From positions 188,989,885-189,053,884 of the forward strand of contig OZ038379.1 in the NCBI GenBank assembly GCA_964036045.1: a stretch of DNA of 64,000 nt, in the 5' to 3' direction. The notes beneath the pieces were generated by a model. The model was given only the letters and a program-made list of their open reading frames with translations, searched no databases and was not told the DNA's origin. Positions 10,478-23,346 of this stretch are shown piece by piece; the first letter of the stretch is position 1; each line of letters starts with the position of its first letter. The DNA is from Eutreptiella sp. 'Long Island Sound 2002' (taxonomy: Eukaryota > Euglenozoa > Euglenophyceae > Eutreptiales > Eutreptiaceae). The position numbers and the translations under genes were made by a program.

Positions 10478-13400
10478 CAGGCATGATCCCCAGATTCCTT
10501 CGCGACCACTACTTGATGTAGGGTCGCTTGTCTCCTCTCCCCTGGATTCGGCAGCGGATCCTTCTGTGGTAGTGGACGAGGTTGGTGTACAGTCCAAGCA
10601 CAGGGCCCGTCAGTTTGTCACAAAGATGTGGGTCTCTGATCGCAAGGGCAATTTCCACCTCGCCACTTGTTTGTGTGACAATGGATCAGAGGTAAATCTC
10701 CAATCCAATTCCTTTTTGCCTGACGACTGCGTGTTTGATTCGCCTCTTCCTGTTACCCTCGAGGGAGTTTCTGGACATTCTCTCGCAGGTGGGCAACGCG
10801 GTTGTTATATATCAACTCATTTGGTCGCTCAAGACCTTTGGGAAGAAGGCAATGTGGAGGAAGTTGTCCTTAAGGATGACTACTTCTATCGTGCCGACAT
10901 AAAGTATGACCTTTACTTGGGGCATCCTTGGCTTCGCAAGAACAGGGTGGCGCCCGTAGGTCATCGGCGTTGTTTTTTGCTGGAGTCAGGTCCCTTGGAG
11001 CGTCCTGAATTTCGTCTTTTGCACGCAGGGTTTAAAAGTGCAGAAGAATTTTTGAAGCAAAAGGTTACACCAAAGTTTGGCGAAGATGTCACCATTGCAG
11101 AGGTGAATGGGAGTGCCGATTACTCCCGAGAGTTCGAATGTCTTCGTAGGGACTCCCAGCCACGACGCCCTTCGCGCTGGCACTCTTCATCCTACAGAGT
11201 TGTCGACAAATGGCGCGACACAATTTGTGAATATTTTTATGAACACCATTCCTTTTGGCCACAGTATGATGCCTTTGCTAACCGCGAGAACAAGCGCTTT
11301 GACAAGCACTTTCGCGACGCTTGGACCCATAAATGGGACAAGAAGTTATGGATTAACCCTCCGTTTCACTTAATCCAGCAGGTCATCCACAAAATCAAGC
11401 AAGATAAAACCCAGGCGATTTTAGTTGTGCCCTTGTGGGACGACAAGCCTTGGTTTCAGGAATTGCAAGACATTCCTGTAGATTACATCGAACTTCCCAG
11501 GAAGATTAAGCTGTATGCCAGGGACGACACAGGTCCCCTGCCACAGCGGCCCTGGAGTTCGCTTGCATTCCTGGTGGATGGAAAGCTTTCTGACTCTGAT
11601 TCTGCTGATTCTGGTACTGATTCCTGTGTTGGGTCTGAATCTGAGGTTGAGCGTGGTACTGATGATGAATCTATTTTTTCTGATTTTTGTCCGTCAGATG
11701 CCCAAGGTGATCCGACGTCAAATGGATCCGCCTCGTCTCCCTCTTCCCCAATACGATCTACATCCAAAAGAATCTTCAGTGCACAGGCGAAGAAAAATTT
11801 TAAATCGCGCCGCAAATTCAGAGTTTTTTATGAAAAACCCCCTGTGGAAGCTTTCATAGATCCTTTCGAGGAGCTGGATCACGAAGAGAACCTCTGGAAT
11901 GTCGACACTCGACCCACCTATCTTCAAGAGGCAGTTGATACGGACCTTTTTAGGGACATCCGTAAGAAGATTCTTCCTGCCAAGGCCGAAGAAATCGCCA
12001 AAGTTTTTTCGACAGTAATTCCTGGCGATCAGGTGGACACTGAGTTGTGTTCCAAGAAAAGAGACAAGATTTTTGAGGAACGGAAGGACACAACCCTTTC
12101 GGGGAAGTTGATCAAAGACCCCCCTGTCCGTGGGCAGTTCGGTGAAGCCTTCATCGAGCTTCGTGAAGGTTACAAGGCGAAGAAACAGCGTCCTTATGAG
12201 AACCATGGACACAAACATGAGATACTCAGAAAAATAATCGAGAGAAATCTCAGGGAATTTGGTTGGCTTGAGGGTTGTATGACCAGCGAGTGGTGCTTTG
12301 CACCCTTCACAGTCCCGAAGCCACCGCCTGCAGACCAGAACACTATTGATGGTTGGCGAATGGTTGTTGATTTTCGCAACCTCAACGCCGAAACCAAGGC
12401 GGATTCACACCCCCTGCCCCTCATTGAGGAGGAAATCGCCAAGAGGGCAAGAGGTCGTTTGTTTTCTGTGCTGGATCTCCGTCACGGCTTTCACCAAATG
12501 CCGTTGAGGAAGGACAGCCGACCTCTCACCTGTATGTGCACGCCATGTGGCCCAGTCCAGTGGACGGTCATGCCCATGGGCCTGAAGAACGCCCCTTCGT
12601 TTTTTCAAAGAATGATGGAGGATGTGCTTTTTACAGCTCATCCTGAGCTTCGTGCCTTCGTGAGTGTGTACATAGATGACATAATCATCGCAACAGAGGG
12701 GGAGGGACTGACCGAAGCCGAGCTGGTGGCCCTACATGAAAAGCAGCTGAACCAGGTTTTGGACATTTATGATGCCAATCAGCTGATTTGTGGGCCAAAG
12801 AAGGGAAAACTATTTTTAAAATCAGTCGAATTTTGTGGTTCTCTCCTTGAGAATGGCACCCGACGACCCAGTCCAGGGAAGCTCGTCGCTATTCAGAAGT
12901 GGAAGCGCCCTGAGACAATCACGGAATTGAGAGGATTCCTGGGTTGTTGCAATTTTTACCACACTTTTGTGCCGAATTATGCCAAATTTGCTGCCCCCCT
13001 CACTGAATTATTGAAGGTAGGGAGAGATGCGGGCAAGGCAGGTTCAAAGGTTCGTGTCAAGTGGACTGACGAGTGCGAGGAGGCCTTCCATCACTTGAAG
13101 GCGGCCCTCTGCGAAGTCGCCACGTTGCATGTGCCGAAATTCGACCGACCCTTCTACATAAGAACCGACGCTTCTAGGTACGCGATCGGAGCTGTCCTTG
13201 AACAGGTTGATGAAGCCACAGGTGATCATTACCCTCTTGCATTTTGGTCTCGGAAGCTAGCTCCACGCCAGATGCAATGGTCACCGCGTGAGCAAGAAAC
13301 ATATGCCATAATCTGTGCGCTGAAAAAGTACCAATCGTGGGTTGGCACCAATCGAGTCGAGGTCCTGACGGATCATCGATCTCTGGAGTATTGGGCCACC

Positions 13401-15648
13401 GAACACATTGATACTGTCGCGAGCCCAGCTGGTCGACGGGCCAGATGGCATGAATTTCTCAGTTTGTTTGACCTCCATGTGTCGTATTTGCCTGGAAAAC
13501 ACAACACGGTAGCGGATGCTCTGAGCCGATGGGCTTACCCCGCTTCAGAGGGGCTGCAAAGTACCAACATCCATGGTACGGAGCAGGACCGCCACGTCGT
13601 AATCGAGTGGGATCAGGAAGAAAAAAAGCTCATTCGACGTGAATGCATGCAATGCGCAGTTAAACAGCATGCATTACCGTGCCATGACATCACGGCCTTT
13701 TCAGATCCGGCGCATGCCCATGAGATCGTCACCAAATCACTGAAAGTCGTGGAGAAAGTCACCGATCCCTCCTCAGGGAGTGTGAAACGGTTTGACTACA
13801 CCCGACGTGTAAGTGGATTTCGGTTGATTCAGGGCATTAAGCGTCGAGATCCGGCCAAAACTCCACCCCTGCTGAAAGATTCCCTTATCATCCGTGACTG
13901 GACGTCCGATTATCTGCATGATTCCATGTTTAAAGAGGTCTTTGAGAATCTCAAATCCAAAGATGCTCACAAGGATGGAATTTTTGCTGAATATTCGTTG
14001 GATGGGGGGAAGCTGTGGATGGAGGGTAAATTGTGCGTACCAGACGCCCTGGCCCCCCGAGTGTTAAACTGGTGGCACAAATGGGAGTCCCCCCACGCAC
14101 ATGGCCGTAGATTATGGTCGATGATTAAACATAGGTTGTTCGGCTCAAGGCTATATACTCACTGTATGAAAGTAGCCGCCGGATGTGCCCAATGTGCTGT
14201 CGCGACGCCACCCAGCGCGAAGAAGCAGGGCCATCTGAGGCCACATCCTATTCCGGAGCGCCTCTTTACCAGAGTCACCAGTGATTTTTTTCTATCTTGG
14301 TGAACTCGACGACGAAGAGTGCCATTGGACCAACAAAAAGGTCAATGGAGTGCTCCTTATGCAATGCCGTCATTCTGGCTACATTCAGGTGTTGCCTTGC
14401 AACATCGAGTCAATGACTGGCAAAGCTGCCGCCAAATGGTGCGCGCAGACCTGGATGGGAGGTTGGGACGTCCCATCCGAGGTGGTTACGGACTCAGGCA
14501 AAGAGTACACCTCCGAATGGTGGAGAGAATTATGTGCTCGCCTTGGAATCCACCACCTCAGATGCGAGATCCACTCACATCGAGCGCTGCCAGGCGAAAG
14601 AGCCGGCCGCTCACTTATAAATATGCTCCGTAAGGAACTCGCCAGTGAGAAGGACTTCCATTGGCTTGAGATTCTTTTCGCCATGCTTCGCCGTTACCAC
14701 AACACGCCTTTGTATCATGGCCTTTCTCCAAATGAAATTGTCTTTGGACGAAAGAAGTGTTGGTGGAACATGCCGTTGAATAATCCTCGCCCTTGTAAAG
14801 ATGCTTCGTTGTTTTTGGACGAAATCCAACGAGCAGAAAAAACTGTCTCGAAATTAATTGATAAGCATCAAGCAGACTGGCTTTGGGTCCAGAATCAAGG
14901 TCGAAAAAACCCCCACAATTTTGAAGTCGATGATCGAGTTTGGCTTCGAAAATCCGAAACCACCCTGGACGGAGATGATAAGCTTCTTCCCTTGTGGGAG
15001 GGGCCATTCGCTGTTACAGCGCGTCTAGGTGAGAACAGGTGGAGGATTCGTGTGGATGTCAGCAGGGAAATTGAAGTTTCGGGCGATCGCCTCAAGAGAG
15101 AGATCCCCTCCCCCAAGGATCGGGTTAAACCCCTTTTTTGGACTTCGAAATTTTTGTCCGATCGGGTCATCGAAGGGGGGAAGTACGAACTCAAGAGGAT
15201 TTTAGAAGCAAGACGTGACGGAAAGGGCGAATGGGAATTTCTATGTGAGTGGAGGGGCTTTGATTCCAGTCACAACAACTGGGAACCAGCCCATTCTTTT
15301 GTCCATGGGTACACCAAGGGGTTCATCGACTTCCTCAAGAAGCACCTCGAAATTGGCGTACTCTTGACAGACTGTTTGTCGAAACCAGAAAGACAGGTGG
15401 AGAGCGACGGAAAAAGACCTGTGGTGAATCGAGATCCAGCCTTTTACGGCCCTCAGCAGCCACATTCCAGGGCTGATCCGTCGATCCCCCCTCCTGCGGT
15501 CAGGCCAGCCCAGGAGCCAAATGACGACCAAGCTTCGAGTTCGGCCGCTGATTTGCAGCGCCCAAGCCGTACGAGGGCCCGACCAGACAGGTTGGTGGTC
15601 ACATGTATTCGTGCTTGGCCGAATTCAGGGAGACCCGTCGTGACTTGA
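10443..15648 (+). pseudogene. pol: Pol polyprotein of element A1 (one frameshift)
   Basis: Enzymes for replication and integration. In order: aspartic protease with D-N-G-S at 10677-10688 in place of the usual DTG, and a later LGHPWL; a Dam-like methyltransferase domain at about 11187-11570 with NPPF at 11355-11366; reverse transcriptase at about 12100-12950 with YIDD at 12669-12680; RNase H at about 13140-13540 (TDAS, ETYA, TDH, ADALSR); integrase zinc finger (HKW...H, CAQC) near 14070-14200; integrase core with D, D and E (SDFF, TDSG, GERAG); a GPF segment; and a C-terminal chromodomain (about 15180-15350, ending WEP...). An extra T in a run of seven (14285-14291; A2 has six) shifts the frame at the start of the integrase core. 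The last stop is TGA. Confidence 0.92.
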
Positions 15649-15822
15649 GTCGCCGACGCCATAATCTGGGTAACAGTCGTCTAGTCCAGGGCGTCATGGC
15701 ACTCGTCGCTAGGGCTCAAGGGTGTAGGTTCGAAACCCTTGCATGTCCAACTCCTACAAAAGCTCCAGCCTCGCCCCGTCGACCACTTATTCCAATGTGA
15801 GTGTTCTGACGACTTGAAAAAA
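15634..15822 (+). mobile_element. SINE-like insertion in A1
   Basis: About 190 bp present in A1 but absent at the same point of A2 (near 53250). It contains a perfect B box GGTTCGAAACC at about 15728, a plausible A-box TAGTCCAGGG about 45 nt upstream, and ends in a short A run. This fits a tRNA-derived SINE. It begins a few bases before the pol stop, so it supplies the last residues and stop of A1 pol. The target duplication is not clear by eye. Confidence 0.5.
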
Positions 15823-17465
15823 CCACATTCTGCTCAATCCACTGTTCATTCTTCCTGATTACATCATGATGTGGAGAACTGCGAATGTTTGATAATTTGA
15901 CGTCAATCAACTTTTCTTTGGTCTCCGTTCGGCAGACAAGGCGTAGATACGCTGCCGAAAGCCACGGAGTGTGCTGCCGTGTCCAGAAAAAATCAAACTC
16001 AGGCTTAATTCAGGCAGATTCGGGGTAATCTTGTCTCTGTTGGTCTGTGCATCTTTGGAGATTGGCTACTCGTGCAGATGGAAGCAAATGTACATAGTAA
16101 AAACGCTGGCCAGCGACATTCACCCCTACAGGCACCCCCTGTAGTACTGGCTGCACCAGATGCGACGCCAGGAACTCAGATCTTACCTTCATTTGCCGTG
16201 ATGCGGAAGCCAAAGTCCAGATTCAGATCCAGGATCCTCAAATTTGCCTTGAATTTCTCAGGTTTGTCCTTCATTCTGCCATCGTTGCACGAAACCCCGA
16301 CGTCAATTGTTCAGACAACCTTCAGACAGAGGCTCTAGGGACTTCTAAAAGCAACCTCTGAAGTCCGTAAGCTTCAGTGTATTTTTGGCACACGCCAATG
16401 TGAGCTCAATCCGACCTGAAACTGTCGAAAATGGTGAGTCCAAGTGTCTTGTGGGACTCAATCGAAAGATGGGCCTTGTCCACGTCGATTGACACCGTCG
16501 CCACTGTAAATAAAGAACTATTCGGTGTCTCTCAGTTATATACTGTCAGTAAAGCGCCTTCAGCGAACCTTCGGCGCGTTACATGCCAAGGATCCAGGGC
16601 TATCATGTCCCATCATGATGCATCATCACATGATCCACATTTTCAATGAATCTGTTGGATGCTCGCGAACCAACGTGCTGGAAAGCATAACTCAGCTGAA
16701 TAAACGACAATACATATTAACTCTAGTCTAAACGAAAGTGTTAGTAGTTTTAGTTCTAGACATTCCGCTTCATTTCACCTTCATCTTAGGGAATTTGCCT
16801 CATTTTAGGACAATTTACGTTGATTTCCCTGTCATCTCCTCTCATTCCTCGAGGATCTGTTTACGGCCTTGCCTAACCCTGTTGACGCTGATGTTTTTCT
16901 ATTCACTTAGGGCCTGCAGACTACATTTGTATTTGTTTTCCCACTCTGTGATTGTTTCATCTCCTTCATCTCTGCTCCAATTGATTCTCAATCTTGCCGA
17001 ATCTTGTGATCATCCACCAGATGCGCCAAATCTGAAGCACATGCTGCACTTTTCAGAACGAGAAAAGCGGGACTAACACGATGTAGAGTACGTGGAGGAC
17101 ACCGTAGCGTGCCCGCGACAGCTAAACTGTGCCAGAGCGCCGAGATGTCACTCCATTTCTTGATTCCCCCACTCAATCCATCAATAATCTACCTCATTCT
17201 CAACCAGGGTATGGTTTGGTATCGATTCTCGATACGTTTACATGCTTTTTAGCCCTTGACCTAATGTTTGACTGCACGGAGGACTGTTCGTCACTCCTCA
17301 TTCTGTCTCATTTCAGGTTCATCCATCCTGATTCAGCGCCAATTCAGCCCAAATCAGGTCAGATCAAGCAGATTTCGCCCCATCGAGGCTACATTTCTAT
17401 TTTTTTCTGGGACTTACCCGCACTACGTTCTTCGTTGACGTAGCGACACACCCCAGTGTGTTTTT
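15823..17465 (+). other. 3' non-coding region of A1
   Basis: About 1.6 kb between pol and the polypurine tract with no credible gene. It is collinear with A2 51656-53230. It contains a palindromic stretch catcatgatgcatcatcac around 16612. No env-like gene is visible. Confidence 0.7.
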
Positions 17466-17475
17466 GGAGGGGGAG
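17466..17475 (+). other. Polypurine tract of A1
   Basis: GGAGGGGGAG immediately before the 3' LTR; the same sequence (as complement) adjoins the A2 3' LTR. Confidence 0.85.
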
Positions 17476-18008
17476 TGTAAGTGCGGCTAACCCCCATCTG
17501 CTCAGATTTTCACAGATCTGCCCCAGATTGACTACATTTTGGTCATTTTCTCTGCTTCGGCGGAATCGCCGCCTCGCAGCTCAGTCTCAGGATCAGACCT
17601 ATATATTTCTGATATGCCGGATCTGATTCCGCGGTCCATTCATCGTAAATCCGTCGCGTTCCGATCATTTACCTGGAATCGCCAATTGCCGCTGATGCGC
17701 GCCCGAAGCCAAATCAGCCAAATATTTTTTCACAATCGGATTTATATAAATCTTTTCAGACAGATATGGACACTCAGATGTACTTAGGATGATCCGCATC
17801 AATTTTCTTCATAGACTGGGATTTTTTGCCGGATAACAATCAGCATGGATGTTGCCTCCGTTGTTGCTGCTCTCGCCTCCGTTGGTGTCCGTGTATCCGG
17901 TTCTGCCCCCAACAGCAGCGTTCAGGTCGACTCCTCGCGTGTCTGCCCGACTGGTCTTGCCGGCCCCGAGCCCTCCGGCACCATCAACGACCCAGGGCAG
18001 CACTTTCA
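17476..18008 (+). repeat. 3' LTR of element A1
   Basis: 533 bp, matching 7038-7570, including a copy of the gag start (ATG at 17845) that leads nowhere here. Confidence 0.95.
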
Positions 18009-18159
18009 AGCCCGTCTCGCGACTACAACACACCTGGTGTACTGGGTAGCCCCACAGTCAACTCAAAGGGGACGTAATTGGGCTTGATGTACCAGGAATT
18101 TGAAATTTGGATCAGAATTTGATGAAACGGATGTGAATGAGTAATGTACAAAAATGAGC
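18009..18159. other. Short non-coding gap between A1 LTR and B pol
   Basis: Probably the start of the 3' untranslated part of B. No LTR, polypurine tract or target duplication seen. Confidence 0.4.
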
Positions 18160-21100
18160 TCAGAATGTCTCGGAATGTGGACGAACAAGCACCTGGCTCA
18201 ACGCTGCAGGCTTGCCCCTACCGCAGAACCGGTCTGGTGGTCTTCGTTCACGCACCGGACGCCCCTCATTGCCCTCCTGTACCTGTGCTGGAGGGGGGCG
18301 TGGTGCTTCCGGTCGCACGGCACCTTGAGGCGCCGGATTTTGTGCAGAATGTGCTGGAATCTGTGGCGGAGGAGCTGGATCTCCGTCCACCACGACGGCC
18401 TTTGCTCCGTCCTTTTCAACTATACGGTCTGGCTTGCTCAGACAGTCAGTAAATAGGACCGGAATCTCCGGATGAGCTCGCAGGTAATTTCTGAAACCTG
18501 TGGTATAACCATGTACAAAGGAAGAGGGAGGTTCCCAAGTGTTCTCAGACTCAGGGAAACCCTTGTACTTGACAAGAAACCGCCAGTTACCCTCATCATC
18601 CTTATAATGGTCGACAAGGTGTTCTACCTCGTAATTACCACCTTCAATCCTGCGTTCGGAAAGCCATTTGGAGGTCCAGAAAAGGGGTTTGACCCTGCCC
18701 TTTGGACTCGGAATCTCAGGCTTAAGCCTGTCTCCGCTCACCTCCAACTCCCGATTCACATTCACACGCACCTTAAAACTGCTCTCCCTGACTCGAGAAA
18801 CAATTTCAAAGGGACCTTTCCACAGGGGGAGAAGCTTGGAGTCTCCCTCCTGGGTAGTTTCACTCTTGCGGAGCCAAACACGGTCTCCTTTTTCGAGATC
18901 TTGTGGTTCCTTTCTGCCCTGGTTGGCAATGCTCAACCAATCTGCCTGAAGTTTCTCAACAAGTCGCTTGGCCTCCTTTTCCCCAGCCTGAATCTCGTCG
19001 AAAAATGCTGATGCATCCTTACATTCCCGTGGATGATCGTACGGGAGGGTCCACCAGCACTTGTTTCGACCGAAAACAAGCTGATTGGGTGAGTAGGCGT
19101 GATACAACTCTGTGTTGTGGTACCGGCGGAGCAGGGCGAAAAGGATCTCAAGCCAATCGACATCCTTGTCACTGGCGAGTTCCTTTCGCAACATATTAAT
19201 TATGGTTGTACCTGCTCGTTCTGCCGGCAATACCCTGTGCTGGTGGACCTCACATCGAAGATGATGGATTCCCAACCGAGCACAAAGGGCTTTCCACCAC
19301 TCAGAAATATATGCACTGCCTGAATCAGTTAAAATCTCCGAGGGAACATCCCAGCACCCCATCCATGTCTGCGCACACCATTTGGCGGCAGCCTTGCCAG
19401 TCATGGCATTCACGTTGCAAGGCAAGACATGAATGTACCCTGAGTGTCTACATTGAATTAATGACACACCATTGATTTTTTTGTTGGTCCAATGGCATTC
19501 CTCTCCCTCCAGGTCACCGAGGTAGAAGAAATCAGAGGTGACTCGGTCGAAGAGTCGCTCGGGTACGGGATGCGGCCTCAGATAGCCCTTAGGCTTGGCC
19601 GTAGCAGGCACCGCCACTGCACATTGGGCACATGATGAGGCCACTTTCATGCAGTGGGTGTGCAATCGAGCTCCAAAGAGACGATGGTTAATGGATTTCC
19701 AGAGTTTGGCGCCATGGGAGTGAGGAGTCTCCCATTTGTGCCACCAGTTGACAACTCTGGACGCCAATCTGTCAGGCACGCACAGTTTCCCATTCATCCA
19801 CAGTTTTCCGTTGTCCAAAAAATATTCGGAATAAATTCCGTCCTGAAATGCTGACTTTGAAGTCAAATGTTCGTAGATTTCTTGAAACATATTATCGGAA
19901 TTATATTCTTTGGACCAATCCTTGGTGAGCAGGGAGTCCTTGGGGATCGCCTGGGCAGGTGCCACAGGTTTTCGACCCAATGGTTGGACACATCTGAACG
20001 GCACCACGAGATTTCGTCGTTTAACGAACTGGGGGGTGGATTCTCCAGCTTTAACTACTCTGAGGGTGTCAACACGCACTGCAGAGCATTGGACATGGGA
20101 ATGTGGGGGATGATCCTCCACTGTGATATCGTGGCAGGGCAATCGACCCTGCTGGACTGAACACTGTAGACAGTGGCGCTTAATCAACTGCCTTTTCTCC
20201 GCATCCCACTCAATTACTAACCCACGGTCTTGTTCAGTCCCATGGATGTTCGTTGAAAGGCACGCTTCGGAAGCAGGATATGCCAATCTGCTTAAAGCGT
20301 CAGCGACAGTGTTATACGTGCCTGGAAGGTAAGCCACATGAAGATCGAAAAGACTGAAAAACTCGTGCCATCTAGCACGCCATCCAGCAGGACCTGACAC
20401 CGTGTTGACATGTTCTGTCGACCAATACTCAAGAGAGCGATGATCCGTCAGAATTTCAACTCTGCTTGTGCCTATCCACGATTGATATTTTTTCAAGGCA
20501 CAGATGATAGCGTAGGTCTCCTGCTCACGGGGGGACCACTGCATTTGCCTGGGAGAAAGCTTCCTCGACCAGAATGCAAGCGGATAATGAGCCCAAGTTT
20601 CTAAATCTTGCTGTTCTAACACTGCCCCAACCGCATACTTACTAGCATCAGTCCTAAGATACAAAGGGTGATCGAATTTGGGAACGTGCAAAGTGGCGAC
20701 TTCGCAAAGGGCGGCTTTTAATTGCACAAACGCCTCATCGCACTCGTCGGTCCACTGCACTTGCACCTTCGAGCCCGCCTCCCCAACCTCCCTACCAACC
20801 TTGAGTAATTCAGTAAGGGGGGCGGCGTACCTGGCACAATCCTTGACGAAAGTATGGTAAAAATTGCAACCGCCAAGGAATCCACGAAGGGCCGAAATGG
20901 TCTCAGGGCGCTTCCACTTCTGAATTGCAAGGAGCTTCCCTGGACTCGGCTGGCGAGTCCCATTTCGTAGCAAACTGCCACAGAATTCGACACTTTCCAG
21001 GAATAATTTACCCTTCTTGGGACCGCAGATGAGCTGATTTTTGTCCAGAATGTCGAGGACCATGTTCAGCTGTTTCTCATGCAGGTCCACAAGCTCCTGT

Positions 21101-23346
21101 TCGGTTAAACCATCGCCCACAGTGGCGATGATTATGTCGTCGATATATACGGAAATGAATTCGCGAAGCTCAGGGTGCTCTGAAAACAAGACTTCTTCCA
21201 TCATCCGTTGCAAAAATCTCGGAGCATTCTTCAAACCCATAGGCATGACGGTCCACTGAACAGGACCCACTGGACAGCACATGCACGTCAGGGGTCTGGA
21301 TGACTTCGCCAGAGACATCTGGTGGAAGCCATGCCTTAGATCTAGGACTGAGAATAGTTTCCCCTTGGCTCTTTTCACGATTTCCTCCTCAATGAGGGGT
21401 AAAAGGTGAAAATCAGCCTTAGTTTCCGCATTTAAATTACGAAAATCAACCACCATGCGCCAACCATCAATGGAATTCTGGTCTGCCGGGGGCGGTTTAG
21501 CCACTGTGAAGGGCGCACAACACCACTCAGAGGTCATGCACGCCTCCAACCAGCCGAATTCTTGCAGATTTCTCTGAATGATGTCACAAAGAATTTCATG
21601 CTTCTTGCCATGATTTTCGTAAGGTCGCTGCTTTTTGGGGTTTGCTCCCTCCTTTAGCTCGATGAACGCCTCTCCGTGCTGGCCACGCACTGGAGGGCCC
21701 TTGACGAGCTTACCAGAGAGGGTGGTGTGCTTTCGCTCGGCGAAAATCTTTTCCCTTCGCTCATTGCAAAGTTGACTTTCAACCTGTTCACCAGCCACCA
21801 CCGTACAGCAATTTTTCGCCAGATCTCGTGATCCAGCAGGCAACAGACCTTGTTTCAACGACTGAAACAGAGAGGGATCGACTCCCTCTTGCGGGTATGT
21901 CGTGGATGCCCAAACCTGCTGAGCATCTTCCACATCCTCACAGACAAAGGGGTCCAAAAAGGCCTCAAACTTGGGTTTTTCGTAAAATTGTCTAAATTTG
22001 ACCTTCTTTCGGAATTTTTTTCCCTTGACCTGGTGGGAGATGATTGATGGATCTGATCGTATTGGGGTCTGACTACGGTCAGACGTTCCAGATTCCAGGT
22101 TCGGCACCGTATCATCTCCTTCCAAAATATCGGAAAAATTCGAATCTGAATCCGTACCATGGTCAAGACCTGATTCTGACCCATGGTCTGATGTGCAAGA
22201 TCCGTCAGAGATGAGACCTCCATCGACCAGAAAAGCGACGGAAGGCCACGGCCGCTGTCGCAGGGGACCAGTGTTGTCCCTGGCGTACAGCTTGACGTCG
22301 TGGGAGAGGCGCATGGAGTCGACTGTCATGGCCAAAACATCCTTCCACCATGGTTTCCAGTCCCATAGTGGTACGACAAGGATGGCCTGTGTGGGATCCT
22401 CCTTTATTTTTTGAACGACCTCTCCTCACAAATGAAAAGGAGGGTTTATCCACAGCCTTTTATCCCACTTTACTGCCCATGCATCGTCAGCTAAGTGCTT
22501 GAAACGCTTGTTTAACTCGTTTCAAAAGGCATCCTTGGCGGGCACAAAATCGTGGTTCTCCAAAAAATAGGAACATATATAATCACGCCACTTATCTACA
22601 ACGCGGTAGTTGGAAGACTTCCAATTGCGCGGTTTGGGACGCTGAGTGTCCCTTCGTCGCTCCTGTAGCAAGATGCTGCAAGCTGTAGTGGCGTTTATCT
22701 CACTAATCCCTTCATCCTCACCAAAAACTGTGTTCACCCTTCGATTCAAAAATTCTTTTGCATTTCGGTACCCAGAATGCAAGAACCGAAAGCTGGGAGC
22801 TTCCTGCTCTCCTGATTCCAAAATGAAACAACGTCTGTGTCCTACAGGGACCACTTTGTTATTCATTAAAAATGGATGACCTAAACAAAGGTCGTATTTG
22901 ATGGCCGCTCTATAAAAATAATCCTCTAAAACAACATCCTCTACCTTATCTTCCTCCGATAAATACTGGGCGACCATGTGCGCCTTCAGAAACGAACCTG
23001 TATTCCCTCCTGGAAGAGCATGACCTGAAACGCCTTCCAGGTTAACGGGGTGCAGCGAAGTGTCAACACATTCGTCTGGTAAAAATTTTTCTGACTGAAG
23101 ATTCACTTCACTACCATTGTCACAAAGACACGTAGCAAGGTGTTTGTTCCCCTTCTTGTCAGTAACCCACAGACGACAAATGAATTGACGAGCTCGGTAT
23201 TTGTTGGGAACACCGATCTCCACAACATTCCTATCTCCATCCGCCTCAACTGGCGGTGGTCCTACAGACAACGCTCTAATGTCCACGATCGGACATTCAG
23301 GAAAACGCCTGATTGTGTGTGGGGTGGCCGCACAATCTTGGCACCT
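18160..23346 (-). pseudogene. pol: Pol polyprotein of element B (two in-frame TGA)
   Basis: Relative of the A Pol with the same domain order, all in one frame. Protease with DNGS (around 23110-23125). Then the methyltransferase-like domain with NPPF, interrupted by TGA at 22522-22524 and 22426-22428. Reverse transcriptase with YIDD (around 21130-21150). RNase H (TDAS, TDH, ADALSR). Integrase zinc finger and core (SDFF, TDSG, ERAG). C-terminal chromodomain (KYKGF...WEPPSSF). The frame continues from gag after a UAA. The final stop is TGA. The open stretch from 22335 onwards is 1,391 codons. No LTR could be matched on either side: A1's 3' LTR ends 151 bp to the left, so the 3' end of B is missing or displaced. 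Confidence 0.9.

Larger units (their letters stand above)
7038..18008 (+). mobile_element. Element A1: Ty3/gypsy LTR retrotransposon with chromodomain
   Basis: This 10.97-kb unit is bounded by 533-bp LTRs (TGTAAG...TTTCA). Order: 5' LTR, tRNA-type primer site, gag, in-frame UAG, pol (PR, methyltransferase-like domain, RT, RNase H, integrase, chromodomain), 1.8 kb of 3' non-coding sequence, polypurine tract and 3' LTR. A second copy, A2, lies at 51114-61854. The flanks (aaaacccc left, agcccgtc right) do not form a clear target duplication, so one edge may have been rearranged. gag carries one nonsense codon and pol one frameshift, so this copy is inactive as sequenced. Confidence 0.95.

Noticed and set aside
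15823-17465. Envelope-like third gene after pol of A
   Set aside because: No long frame shared by A1 and A2 and no signal or membrane pattern.
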